This document shows positions 45,929-54,203 of a stretch of DNA of 64,000 nt, one piece after another. The DNA comes from Gammaproteobacteria bacterium (GTDB lineage: Bacteria > Pseudomonadota > Gammaproteobacteria > Pseudomonadales > Azotimanducaceae). The stretch lies in the NCBI GenBank assembly GCA_026706935.1, contig JAPOXV010000018.1:772176-836175 (forward strand). Direction: 5' to 3'. The notes below the pieces were generated by a model. The model was not told the origin of the DNA. It saw only the letters and a program-made list of their open reading frames with translations, and searched no databases. Made by a program: the position numbers and the translations under genes. The number at the start of each line of letters is the position of its first letter. The stretch's first letter is position 1.

Positions 45929-47977
45929 GTGGCAATCGACACCGCCACGGATGGCATCCAACCTACAAGGTTTAAGCCGACTGAACAAGCGTCACGACTG
46001 AGATTCAGATTGCCGCCATGGTGGCAGTGGGTACTCGTCGTAATCGCTCTCGTCATTGTCGTGATCGCTTGGTTGTTGCTAACTGCGACAGCTGTGAGAT
46101 TCGCTACGAACACCGAAAACCCAAGCATCGAATTCAGCGGCGGTATTGTGATACCTTCTGGACCGTCGTACCTGATTCGGCCCGGAGACATTCAAGTACG
46201 AGTGACGGCACAAGGATACGAACCATTACGTACTGCAGTAAACGTCGAGTCACAACCCGATCAACTCATCGAGTTAGAGCTCACGCCACTGCCAGGCAAA
46301 GTCACAATTACTGGAAGTCCTATTGGTGCACAAATAAGTAGCGACGTCCAGACTTTAGGTGTCGCGCCACTGACGATTGACCTGCCAGCCGGTGAAATAA
46401 GACTAGCCGTACGCGCGGACCGTCATCAACCAACCGAAATACTCGCTGAAATCACCGGTCGCGAAGTCGAACAGACGATCCCATACGAACTTAGACCCAA
46501 TTGGGCTGACGTGACCATCCCCACCATACCTTCCGGCGCAAAGGTCACGATTGACGATGTGGAAACTGAATTCGTAACGCCGGGACCATTTCCCGTCATG
46601 GCTGGCGAACGAAAACTCTCGATTAAATCCGCTGGCTATGAGCGTTGGACGGACATCCTCTACGTTGAGCCCGAGCAGGAGATCGTGTTACCTGATGTTG
46701 AACTCACACTCATCGGTGGTACGCTGTACCTTGAGAGTACTCCGACTAGCGCCACCGTGAATATCAATGGTGAATTCGTCGGCACGACCCCGCTGGATAT
46801 TGATCTTCGACCTAATCGAAACCATCGCGTTGAAATGTCGCTTTTCGGCTATCACACAGCCATACGAAATGTGAACTTGGCTACTGCCGAATCCCGTCGG
46901 ATATACGTGCCGCTCGAGGAAGTAACCGGAAATCTCGCAGTTACAACTGAACCAGAAGGCACAGAGATCTGGGTAGACGGCGAACGCGCAGGAACCAGTA
47001 ATTCCGTTCTTACGTTGCATGCCAAAGAACACGACATTGAATTACGCAAGAGCGGATACGCAGGCTTTTCAACACAAATCACCATTCAGTCCGAATTCCT
47101 ACAAGAATTGAAAGTCAAACTTTTAACGGATGAAGAAGCTCGTTTAGTCGCCCTTGAACAAGCACGTGGGACAAGCGAAGGACACGAGATGGTCCTGCTC
47201 ACGCCGACCGCGATAAGGATGGGCGCTTCTCGACGTAACCCCGGAAGACGTGCCAACGAGGTCTTTAGAACCGTTGAGCTTGACCGCCTCTTCTACGTCA
47301 GCAAAGATGAGGTTACTAACGCACAATTTCGTCGATTTGCTTCCGGGCACGACTCCGGTGAATTCGAAAACACCACGCTCAATAAAGACGAACAACCAGT
47401 CGGGAACGTCAGTTGGCTTGAGGCGGCACAATATTGCAATTGGTTGTCAGTCAAAGAAGGTTTCGAACCGTTTTATGTGTTGCGACCAGGTGATCCACCT
47501 AAATACAACCCTAACTCGCTCGGGTATCGCCTGCCGACCGAAGCCGAATGGGCTTGGGCCGCACGTACGCGGTCGTCAACCGATGAACTACTGCTGTTCC
47601 CCTGGGGAGGTAGCCTACCCCCTCCTAACTACCACGGTAACTACGCCGATCAAGCGGCGCAGCATTTAATCGGTCGCACCATTTTCAACTACAACGACAA
47701 TCACACGGTAGCAGCACCCGTGGGCACATTCGAAGCGAATTACCACGGACTGAACGACATGGGTGGTAACGTCGCGGAGTGGGTTCATAATTTTTATGTC
47801 GTACCATCTGTCGACGCGACAGTCGAGAATCTCGGCCCGGAGACTGGCGACTACCATGTGATTCGGGGAGCCAGTTGGATGCATGGCACCATCACGGACT
47901 TGCGCCTATCGTTCCGAGACTACGGCACGGACGGTCGTCGAGACGTGGGATTCAGAATAGCTAGGTTTGCCGAGTAG
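45929..47977 (+). CDS. Membrane-anchored PEGA-repeat protein with Cys-less SUMF1/FGE domain
   Basis: 682 residues. GTG starts straight after the previous TAA. One TM helix (about 31-53) puts the rest in the periplasm. Five PEGA-type beta-domains lie at about 60-120, 122-190, 192-260, 262-330 and 332-398, e.g. TPTSATVNINGEFVGTTPLD. Residues 420-680 are a formylglycine-generating-enzyme fold: SKDEVTNAQFRRF, VGNVSWLEAAQYCNWLS, YRLPTEAEWAWAAR, DMGGNVAEWVHNF, VIRGASWMHGTITDLRLSF and VGFRIAR. FGE's Cys pair is absent, so oxidase chemistry is unlikely and a structural or ligand-binding role is inferred. Confidence 0.93.
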   Translation: MAIDTATDGIQPTRFKPTEQASRLRFRLPPWWQWVLVVIALVIVVIAWLLLTATAVRFATNTENPSIEFSGGIVIPSGPSYLIRPGDIQVRVTAQGYEPLRTAVNVESQPDQLIELELTPLPGKVTITGSPIGAQISSDVQTLGVAPLTIDLPAGEIRLAVRADRHQPTEILAEITGREVEQTIPYELRPNWADVTIPTIPSGAKVTIDDVETEFVTPGPFPVMAGERKLSIKSAGYERWTDILYVEPEQEIVLPDVELTLIGGTLYLESTPTSATVNINGEFVGTTPLDIDLRPNRNHRVEMSLFGYHTAIRNVNLATAESRRIYVPLEEVTGNLAVTTEPEGTEIWVDGERAGTSNSVLTLHAKEHDIELRKSGYAGFSTQITIQSEFLQELKVKLLTDEEARLVALEQARGTSEGHEMVLLTPTAIRMGASRRNPGRRANEVFRTVELDRLFYVSKDEVTNAQFRRFASGHDSGEFENTTLNKDEQPVGNVSWLEAAQYCNWLSVKEGFEPFYVLRPGDPPKYNPNSLGYRLPTEAEWAWAARTRSSTDELLLFPWGGSLPPPNYHGNYADQAAQHLIGRTIFNYNDNHTVAAPVGTFEANYHGLNDMGGNVAEWVHNFYVVPSVDATVENLGPETGDYHVIRGASWMHGTITDLRLSFRDYGTDGRRDVGFRIARFAE

Positions 47978-47978
47978 G

Positions 47979-48224
47979 ATGAATATTCGAATCAGCGGTC
48001 TCATTTGTATCTTATTCGCGTGCACGTTTCTTGCAATCGGCGCACAGGAGTCTGATCCTTCGCGTGATGACGCCTCAGAAGCGCAAACAGAGAGCGCGGC
48101 ACAGAAACAAGACACTGAGGAAAGCAGCCAAACCCGAAAACAGGAAGAAACTTCGGACGACGTGTTCGACCCATCGGAAGATATCTCGGAAGACTACGCC
48201 GTTCCTTACCCAACGGATATATGA
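47979..48224 (+). CDS. Small secreted acidic protein of the motor-like operon
   Basis: 81 residues from ATG at 47979 (one base after the previous stop). Signal peptide MNIRISGLICILFACTFLAIGAQ, then a Gln/Glu/Ser-rich low-complexity middle and a conserved-looking C-terminal motif VFDPSEDISEDYAVPYPTDI. No TM helix after the signal. The signal peptide has no lipobox, so it may be free in the periplasm. Its position between the PEGA and the channel gene and ATGA overlap with the latter suggest an accessory peptide of the complex. Unknown family. Confidence 0.7.
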   Translation: MNIRISGLICILFACTFLAIGAQESDPSRDDASEAQTESAAQKQDTEESSQTRKQEETSDDVFDPSEDISEDYAVPYPTDI

Positions 48225-49018
48225 AAAAACGTTTTACTGAATCCTTTGTAGCACACCTACTCGCGCTTGCAATCGCATGGGCATTGGTCCACACCGTGTA
48301 TGTAAGTTTCGTTCGCCCAAATGCGACGGCAATTTTGGAAGAACGAAAAGAACGTCTCGCACGGGATGAAGCGTTTATTGCCGAACGATCGATCTTTGTA
48401 ACGCTTCGCGACTACGAGCAGGAGACATGTCTCATCTTGATGTTGTGGGCGTTCTCCATCATGGGATTCAAGGTATGGAACAACGCTCATGAACGACGGA
48501 TGCTAAATCGAGAAGTCCTGTCGATCAGTGAAGGCACGAGCATCTTCCCCGAAGATTCGCGTACCTATATGCGTCCGCTACAAGCGCTCTCCGATGAAGA
48601 CCGTGAGCGACTGTTACCGCGTACTCTACTCAGCGCATTGCGTCGATTTGAATCCACGAAAGATGTACAGAACGTCGCTGAATCGGTGAAAGCTGCATGC
48701 GAGAGCGAAAACGACCGTCTTGATAGTGAACTATCGGTCATTCGCTATATCGCATGGGCAATCCCCTCCATTGGATTCATCGGCACCGTGAGAGGCATCG
48801 GCGAAGCACTCAGCCAAGCGTATCTCGCTGTTCAAGGTGATATCGCCGGCGTTACGGAGAGTCTCGGTATTGCATTTAACTCGACGTTTGTCGCCTTGGT
48901 TATCAGCATCATCGTGATGCTGTGCGTACATCAATTGCAGCGTGTGCAAGAGCAACTCGTGATCGACTCGCAAACATGGTGTGACGAGAACTTAATACGA
49001 CACATGCAGGTGCGTTGA
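48221..49018 (+). CDS. MotA/TolQ/ExbB-like proton-channel protein
   Basis: 265 residues. Four TM segments: 7-30, 68-88, 172-198 and 208-240; the 80-residue part between TM2 and TM3 is cytoplasmic. The paired TM3/TM4 block WAIPSIGFIGTVRGIGEAL and GVTESLGIAFNSTFVALVIS is the MotA_ExbB core (small residues and conserved Thr/Ser lining the channel). Five such subunits usually surround two ExbD/MotB-type helices. ATG overlaps the previous gene by 4 bp. The partner helices are the two vWA proteins at 50320 and 51402. Drives a proton-motive-force-powered motion. Confidence 0.93.
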   Translation: MKKRFTESFVAHLLALAIAWALVHTVYVSFVRPNATAILEERKERLARDEAFIAERSIFVTLRDYEQETCLILMLWAFSIMGFKVWNNAHERRMLNREVLSISEGTSIFPEDSRTYMRPLQALSDEDRERLLPRTLLSALRRFESTKDVQNVAESVKAACESENDRLDSELSVIRYIAWAIPSIGFIGTVRGIGEALSQAYLAVQGDIAGVTESLGIAFNSTFVALVISIIVMLCVHQLQRVQEQLVIDSQTWCDENLIRHMQVR

Positions 49019-49019
49019 T

Positions 49020-50327
49020 ATGTGGTCGTTAGAAGTCAACGACGTTTTACTCCGCCTTCGGAACGACGGTGAGACGTGTTACGAGCAAGCAGGCGTAGCG
49101 TACCTGACCAACGACACCACTGCGTTAGGCGACGATGCGCTCGCACAGTTGTTCATTCACCCTGTTCAGTGCCAGACGACATATTGGCAACGTATGAACG
49201 AGGACGCGATCGAACCTCGGACCCGCGCGATCGGTAAGAACTCGGACTTGGTTTACAACCAGGTTGTAGAAGCGTTTTCACGAAGCGAGGTCGGTCTGCA
49301 GGATCCCGGCTGGGTCGTCGTTCCTAGTGACTTCGATAACGATCAAGTCGGATTGCTTTACGGCATTCTGGAGTACAAGCACGTAAGACCGCGAGGCTTT
49401 CTCGATGCCGCATTGGTCGCGGGTTCAAAGGGCACGGTTTCGGACTCGGCATTTTTCGTCGACCTTCAGCTCCAGCGTACGGTCGTGACCCAGCTCTATC
49501 AACATGACGGTCAAGTCGAAGTCGTGACAGTGAAGTCATTGCCATCGGCCGGCTATCTGCAGTTCGTTCAACGCTGGATCGATACGGTTGCCAAACGTTC
49601 GCTTGATGAAACTCGTTTCGACCCTCGCGTTTCCGGAACGACGGAACAGCAAGTTTTCGATCGCTTGTGTGAACGTATTGACGGTGGAAATGAGATCGTC
49701 ATTAGCATCGAACATCACGGCGAAACCCGTTCGACGAGTTTGTTGCAAGACGAGCTAGCCGCTAGCGGCATCGACATTTACGATCGTATCCTGTCGGAAT
49801 GCAATCCGGGTACGCACTTACTTCTCGGCGAGCACGCATACCGAATGCCAGGTTTTCTTGAGTACATCGCTGGATCAGGTCGTACCGCGGAGGTTTGCCC
49901 AACAGACGCAAGCGTAGAAGCTGTCGCTCGCGTAAACGAAGAGATTACCGAAACCGCTGATGTTGAACTTCACAAATCGATCCGACGAGATACATCGGCC
50001 ACTTCGTCAACCTTTCGATCGCGACCAGTCGACCAACCAACCAGCACACCAACGCCTTCCAAGGTGCCGACGCACGCACTTTTAGAAGATGCAGCGTATC
50101 CAATCGGCGTACAACGCAGTATTTCGATTGATGATGTTGAGGTTTGTTCACTGTATCGAGCCGATGACGCAGTGATGCTCCGCACGCATGATGGACGTGA
50201 AACGTATGTCAACGGTAAGTCGGTCGATGGCAGTACCATCGTCGCGAGCGGCGACCGCGTTCGCATCGGACCAGAGTCACCTAATGCGAAGGAGATCGTT
50301 CTAATCCGCGTCGTCGATAATGGCTAG
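49020..50327 (+). CDS. Putative actin/Hsp70-fold protein with FHA-like C-terminal domain
   Basis: 435 residues, no signal peptide or TM, so cytoplasmic. Residues about 140-215 (FFVDLQLQRTVVTQLYQHDG, then RWIDTVAKRSLDETRFDPR and TTEQQVFDRLCERI) resemble actin/Hsp70-like ATPase proteins, where a D-x-x-x-x-x-T strand follows the phosphate-1 loop. A disordered Ser/Thr/Pro linker (about 320-355) leads to residues 360-435, strand-rich with ISIDDVEVCSLYRADD and YVNGKSVDGSTIVASGDRVRIG, close to an FHA domain that binds phosphothreonine. Both domain calls are inferences from pattern. It overlaps the first vWA gene by 8 bp. Confidence 0.6.
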   Translation: MWSLEVNDVLLRLRNDGETCYEQAGVAYLTNDTTALGDDALAQLFIHPVQCQTTYWQRMNEDAIEPRTRAIGKNSDLVYNQVVEAFSRSEVGLQDPGWVVVPSDFDNDQVGLLYGILEYKHVRPRGFLDAALVAGSKGTVSDSAFFVDLQLQRTVVTQLYQHDGQVEVVTVKSLPSAGYLQFVQRWIDTVAKRSLDETRFDPRVSGTTEQQVFDRLCERIDGGNEIVISIEHHGETRSTSLLQDELAASGIDIYDRILSECNPGTHLLLGEHAYRMPGFLEYIAGSGRTAEVCPTDASVEAVARVNEEITETADVELHKSIRRDTSATSSTFRSRPVDQPTSTPTPSKVPTHALLEDAAYPIGVQRSISIDDVEVCSLYRADDAVMLRTHDGRETYVNGKSVDGSTIVASGDRVRIGPESPNAKEIVLIRVVDNG

Positions 50328-51405
50328 ACGTCGCAGGGAAAGCAGCGTATTCACGCTGTCCTTTATCGACGTGATGGCAGGCGGATTTGGCGCCGTCGTC
50401 ATCATGTATCTCATCATCAATCACGCGACTGAAACTTCCGAAGAAGTCGATAACCGCACGTTACGCGCGGAATCACGACTACTCGACTACCAACTCGATA
50501 CCAATCGCGAGAGTCTCTCCTACTTACGTGATCTCGTCGGCAACTTAAGTATCCGAATCGCAGATGTCAATCGGACGATCGACGAAAAAGTTGAAGAGCT
50601 GGAGATCAAAGAAGAAGAGGTTGAGGAGATCGAAAAGCAGTCGCTTGACCAGACCGATACGCTTGAAGAGCTCATAAAAGAGCTCGAAGAAATCGAACAA
50701 GAGGTCGAATCGCTCGCGCGAGCCGAACGCGCCGAGGAAGGTCAGACAACGATCGAGATAAGGGGCGAAGGTGATCGGCAATACCTCACCGGTCTCTATA
50801 TGGGCGGCGAACACATCCTTATTGCCATGGATGTTTCCTCAAGCATGTTAGATGACACGATCGTCAATGTCCTTCGGCGTCGAAACATGAGCGCAGAACG
50901 CCAACGCAACGCACCTAAATGGCAGCGCGCAATCCGGACCGTGGCATGGCTCACCGCCAATATTCCGTTGCAAAGTCGTTTTCAGGTCGCTCTCTATAAC
51001 AACGACTCAAAGTTTGTCGTTAATGACGGAAACTGGATCGACGCATCAGATGGCGAAACCGTACGCTCGATATTTGTTGAGCTCGAGACCGTTCTACCCC
51101 GAGAAGGTACTAATCTCAAAGGGCTTTTCGATTTGGCAGCGACGCTACACCCACTACCGGACAATTTGTTCTTAATCGCTGACAGTCTACCGACGATGGA
51201 TTCACCGACGACGAATCGAACAACCATTACCGGTCGCGAACGCCTAAATCTGTTTTATCAGGCGGTCCGAATTCTTCCAGGCGGTATTCCCGTGAACGTC
51301 CTAATGTTCCCGCTCGAAGGCGATCCGCTCGCGCCAATTTCCTATTGGAATCTCGCACATATCACGGGTGGCACGATGATCTCACCATCGGCTGATTGGC
51401 CATGA
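50320..51405 (+). CDS. vWA protein with ExbD-like channel helix (paralogue 1)
   Basis: 361 residues. A short basic cytoplasmic tail (MARRRRESS) precedes one TM helix with FIDVMAGGFGAVVIMYLI (about 15-32). The pentapeptide FIDVM is also the ExbD proton-Asp motif, and Asp17 is the likely proton site. Residues 80-140 form an acidic coiled coil (VEELEIKEEEVEEIEKQ). The periplasmic vWA domain begins at 165, with MIDAS DVSSS (171-175), EGTNL and FLIADSLPT as metal-binding loops. It therefore looks like a proton-driven helix that carries an adhesion or substrate-gripping head instead of an OmpA-like or TonB-binding one. Confidence 0.9.
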   Translation: MARRRRESSVFTLSFIDVMAGGFGAVVIMYLIINHATETSEEVDNRTLRAESRLLDYQLDTNRESLSYLRDLVGNLSIRIADVNRTIDEKVEELEIKEEEVEEIEKQSLDQTDTLEELIKELEEIEQEVESLARAERAEEGQTTIEIRGEGDRQYLTGLYMGGEHILIAMDVSSSMLDDTIVNVLRRRNMSAERQRNAPKWQRAIRTVAWLTANIPLQSRFQVALYNNDSKFVVNDGNWIDASDGETVRSIFVELETVLPREGTNLKGLFDLAATLHPLPDNLFLIADSLPTMDSPTTNRTTITGRERLNLFYQAVRILPGGIPVNVLMFPLEGDPLAPISYWNLAHITGGTMISPSADWP

Positions 51406-52394
51406 AGATTCGACGAGGCGTCTCGGAAATGAACTTGGCGTTCCTTGATGTCATCTGTTGCGGATTTGGTGCGATCATCCTGCTGTTGATGATCACCAAG
51501 ATCAGTCTTCCTCTGGTACTCGAGGAATCTATCGACGAATTTGCTGCACAAGTTGCATTGAAGCAACAAGCGATTAAAGAGATCTCTGGAGAAATCGATG
51601 TACTCGAGCGGGCGAAGGAAGAATCCGAACTTAATCTAGACGATGCAATCCAACGTCTAACCCGAATACAGGAGGAGCTAGAGGAGCTCACGAGCCGATT
51701 CGAGGCGTTACGACTAAACACACAAGAGAAAGAATCTCACCTTACGGATTTAGTAAGAGCAAAACAAACGCTTACCGATGAGATGGAACGTCTTCTCGGT
51801 AAGGATTACCGAAGAAGAACCGCAGCGATCGGCGGTATGACCGTCGACAGTGAATACATCATCTTCATCATCGACACGTCTGGCAGCATGCAACAAGGCG
51901 CGTGGGGGGCGGTCGTCCGAAAGGTCACAGAGGTACTCAACATATATCCCAACGTCAGAGGCATCCAGGTCATGAATGACATGGGTGACTACATGTTCCC
52001 ACGCTATCAAAGACAGTGGATTGAAGACTCACCGGCACGTCGAACTGCAATCCTTAATCGCTTGCGTACCTGGGATATTTATTCCAATTCGAGTCCAGTT
52101 GAAGGGATCGAGGAAGCGATTAGCGCTTTCTACGATCCTGACAAGAAGATAAGCCTCTACGTGTTCGGCGATGACTTTCAAGGACGTTCGGTCGAACACG
52201 TCGTCGATCGAATCGATCAAGTTAACGCGGCAGACGAAGACGGGAATCGTCGCGTTCGCATACACGCTGTCGGGTTCCCCGTTTACTTCGACGCCGGACG
52301 TACCTCGGGCAGTGTATTGCAATATGCACTATTGATGCGGGAGTTAACAACTCGCAACGGTGGTACTTTTGTCGCGCTTCCTACGCTAAACTAG
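51402..52394 (+). CDS. vWA protein with ExbD-like channel helix (paralogue 2)
   Basis: About 330 residues from ATG at 51402 (ATGA overlap with the previous stop; an upstream TTG adds two). Short tail, then NLAFLDVICCGFGAIILLLMI (12-32, only the core named) with Asp16 in FLDVI, aligning with FIDVM of paralogue 1: both share F-x-D-V-x-x-x-G-F-G-A. A coiled coil (about 45-130, QRLTRIQEELEELTSRFEAL) and a vWA domain with MIDAS DTSGSM (158-163) follow. The two paralogues together could form a heterodimer inside the MotA-like pentamer. Last gene of the operon; a small GC hairpin lies right after the stop. Confidence 0.92.
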   Translation: MKIRRGVSEMNLAFLDVICCGFGAIILLLMITKISLPLVLEESIDEFAAQVALKQQAIKEISGEIDVLERAKEESELNLDDAIQRLTRIQEELEELTSRFEALRLNTQEKESHLTDLVRAKQTLTDEMERLLGKDYRRRTAAIGGMTVDSEYIIFIIDTSGSMQQGAWGAVVRKVTEVLNIYPNVRGIQVMNDMGDYMFPRYQRQWIEDSPARRTAILNRLRTWDIYSNSSPVEGIEEAISAFYDPDKKISLYVFGDDFQGRSVEHVVDRIDQVNAADEDGNRRVRIHAVGFPVYFDAGRTSGSVLQYALLMRELTTRNGGTFVALPTLN

Positions 52395-52411
52395 CCGCGA
52401 AATTTGCGCGG
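52395..52411 (+). terminator. Weak hairpin after the motor-like operon
   Basis: CCGCG, loop AAATTTG, CGCGG immediately after the TAG of the last operon gene, followed by GTTCTATCT with only a few T residues. A five-pair stem without a good T-tract is a modest terminator at best, but position and symmetry fit the end of the transcript. Confidence 0.4.
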
Positions 52412-52538
52412 GTTCTATCTAGCGCGTAGTGCATACCGAGCGCATCCGAATCATTCGCAGTGCCATTGCTCTCATGCTGAGTCACGTTCGTGAAGGCTCA
52501 TCAGTATTAACCTATCCGAATCCTGCTGACCTTTCAAA

Positions 52539-53975
52539 GTGCTGAACTTGAATCGGCGCACACTGATGGCGCATGGACTGAGCGCTGCCGGAATCGGCAT
52601 AACAGGATCGATCCTGACTAGCTGCGGCGCGCTTCGAACCCATCACCAAGCGACAGTTGAAGCGCGACGCGAACGCGTCGCGATTGTCGGAGCGGGAGTC
52701 GCTGGACTCGCGGCTGCCTCTGCACTTCGAGCCGTAGGTTTCGATGACGTTGTCGTACTCGAAGCCCGCGACCGGATCGGAGGTCGTATCTGGACTTCGA
52801 ACATCGGCGGTCACCCCATCGACCTTGGTGCTTCATGGATTCACGGTGTCGACGGCAATCCGATCGCCGGGATCGCAGCTGACAACGACATTCAGATCCT
52901 GCCAACAGACTACGACAATGCATCCACCTACTTTCACGGCGGCGACGCGGCAAATCGATCGCGGGACCACGTCGTGACGGGTTTTTGGAGTTTTGCTAGA
53001 CAACATCCACGCGAATCACTACATGCACTCTACGATCGTTACGTGAACGCATCAAATCTGGCTGACGAAGATCGGCAATACCTAGCCTACGTGCTAAACA
53101 CAGCCATTGAGCATGAATTCGCAGCCGATATCGGCGATCTCTCGCTTTCAAGCATCAGCGGTGGCGAGGATTGGCCCGGTCACGATGCGCTTCTTCCGGG
53201 AGGATACAGTCAAATCACGGAATTCCTAGCTTCGGGTCTGGATATACGAACTGGCCAAGCGGTCACTCGGATTGACTATCAGGGAACGGAAGTCGTCCTC
53301 ACATCCGCAGGTGGTGACAGAGTTGACGCAGCTACTGTCGTCGTGACTGTTCCCCTCGGCGTTCTTAAGGAAGGCGTCATTGAATTCGTGCCCGACCTAC
53401 CTGCAACGAAGCATCGTGCAATCGACAGTCTTGGTATGGGAGTGCTCAACAAGACTTGCTTGCAGTTCGACGAGGTGTTCTGGCCTGAGGACGTAGAGCT
53501 GATCGGTCACATAGGCACTAAGCCCGGGCGATGGGCTGAGACGGTCAATCTATTTGTCTATACGCGGCAACCGATACTGATGATGTTCAATGCGGGTGCT
53601 TACGGAGCACAGATCGAAGCAATGTCCGACGCCCAAATCAAAGGTGAGGCACTTGCTACTCTCGCGGATATGTTCGGATCCGTAGCGCCGTTACGGAACG
53701 CTCTGATCACGCGCTGGCAGTCGGATCCATGGTCATACGGTTCCTACTCCTATGTCCCGGTCGGTTCGTCGTGGATTCAACATGAAGAGCTCGCCAAACC
53801 CATTGACGATCGCGTGTTGTTCGCGGGGGAGGCGACACACGAAGACTTTCCTGCTACCGTACACGGTGCTTATCTGTCTGGCATTCGCGCCGCACGAGAA
53901 GTCGCCACTTACTTAGAGCAACGGACTAGACCCCTTGGCAAACGCACTAGCAGTTCGCGCCTACTTGAGCAGTGA
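52539..53975 (+). CDS. Flavin monoamine oxidase-like protein with Tat/lipoprotein signal
   Basis: 478 residues. GTG start (TTG three codons on is an alternative). The N-terminus NRRTLMAHGLSAAGI with a following hydrophobic stretch and ILTSCG looks like a twin-arginine signal with a lipobox. FAD-binding GAGVAGLAAASALRA (about 50-64), the family GGRIWTSNIGGHPIDLGASWIHG region, and the late LFAGEATHEDFPATVHGAYLSGIRAA block are typical of amine oxidases (tryptamine, polyamine or similar). Substrate unknown. A 144-bp gap separates it from the operon, so it may be an independent unit. Confidence 0.92.
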   Translation: MLNLNRRTLMAHGLSAAGIGITGSILTSCGALRTHHQATVEARRERVAIVGAGVAGLAAASALRAVGFDDVVVLEARDRIGGRIWTSNIGGHPIDLGASWIHGVDGNPIAGIAADNDIQILPTDYDNASTYFHGGDAANRSRDHVVTGFWSFARQHPRESLHALYDRYVNASNLADEDRQYLAYVLNTAIEHEFAADIGDLSLSSISGGEDWPGHDALLPGGYSQITEFLASGLDIRTGQAVTRIDYQGTEVVLTSAGGDRVDAATVVVTVPLGVLKEGVIEFVPDLPATKHRAIDSLGMGVLNKTCLQFDEVFWPEDVELIGHIGTKPGRWAETVNLFVYTRQPILMMFNAGAYGAQIEAMSDAQIKGEALATLADMFGSVAPLRNALITRWQSDPWSYGSYSYVPVGSSWIQHEELAKPIDDRVLFAGEATHEDFPATVHGAYLSGIRAAREVATYLEQRTRPLGKRTSSSRLLEQ

Positions 53976-54203
53976 GTCCTCAATCAACAACACCTGTATG
54001 TTCGACTTCGCATGTGAAACTTCGTTGTGAATTAAGGTCAAATATCTAATGCGCCGATTGCCTGTTTACTTGAGTGTAGGTGCAGATCTCTGGGTCATAA
54101 ACCGTATACAACATCGACGACAGAACTGTTTACACAATTTGGCGGTTCTTTTGTCGTTCTCACTTCGTTAAACTAGCCACATGAGTCATTTGAAAACGCA
54201 GTA

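Noticed and set aside
41789..52394. Calling the operon a Zorya or Tol-Pal system
   Set aside because: ZorB, TolR and MotB have OmpA-like or small periplasmic domains; here the channel helices carry vWA domains, and no ZorC/D, TolA, TolB or Pal-like gene was found.
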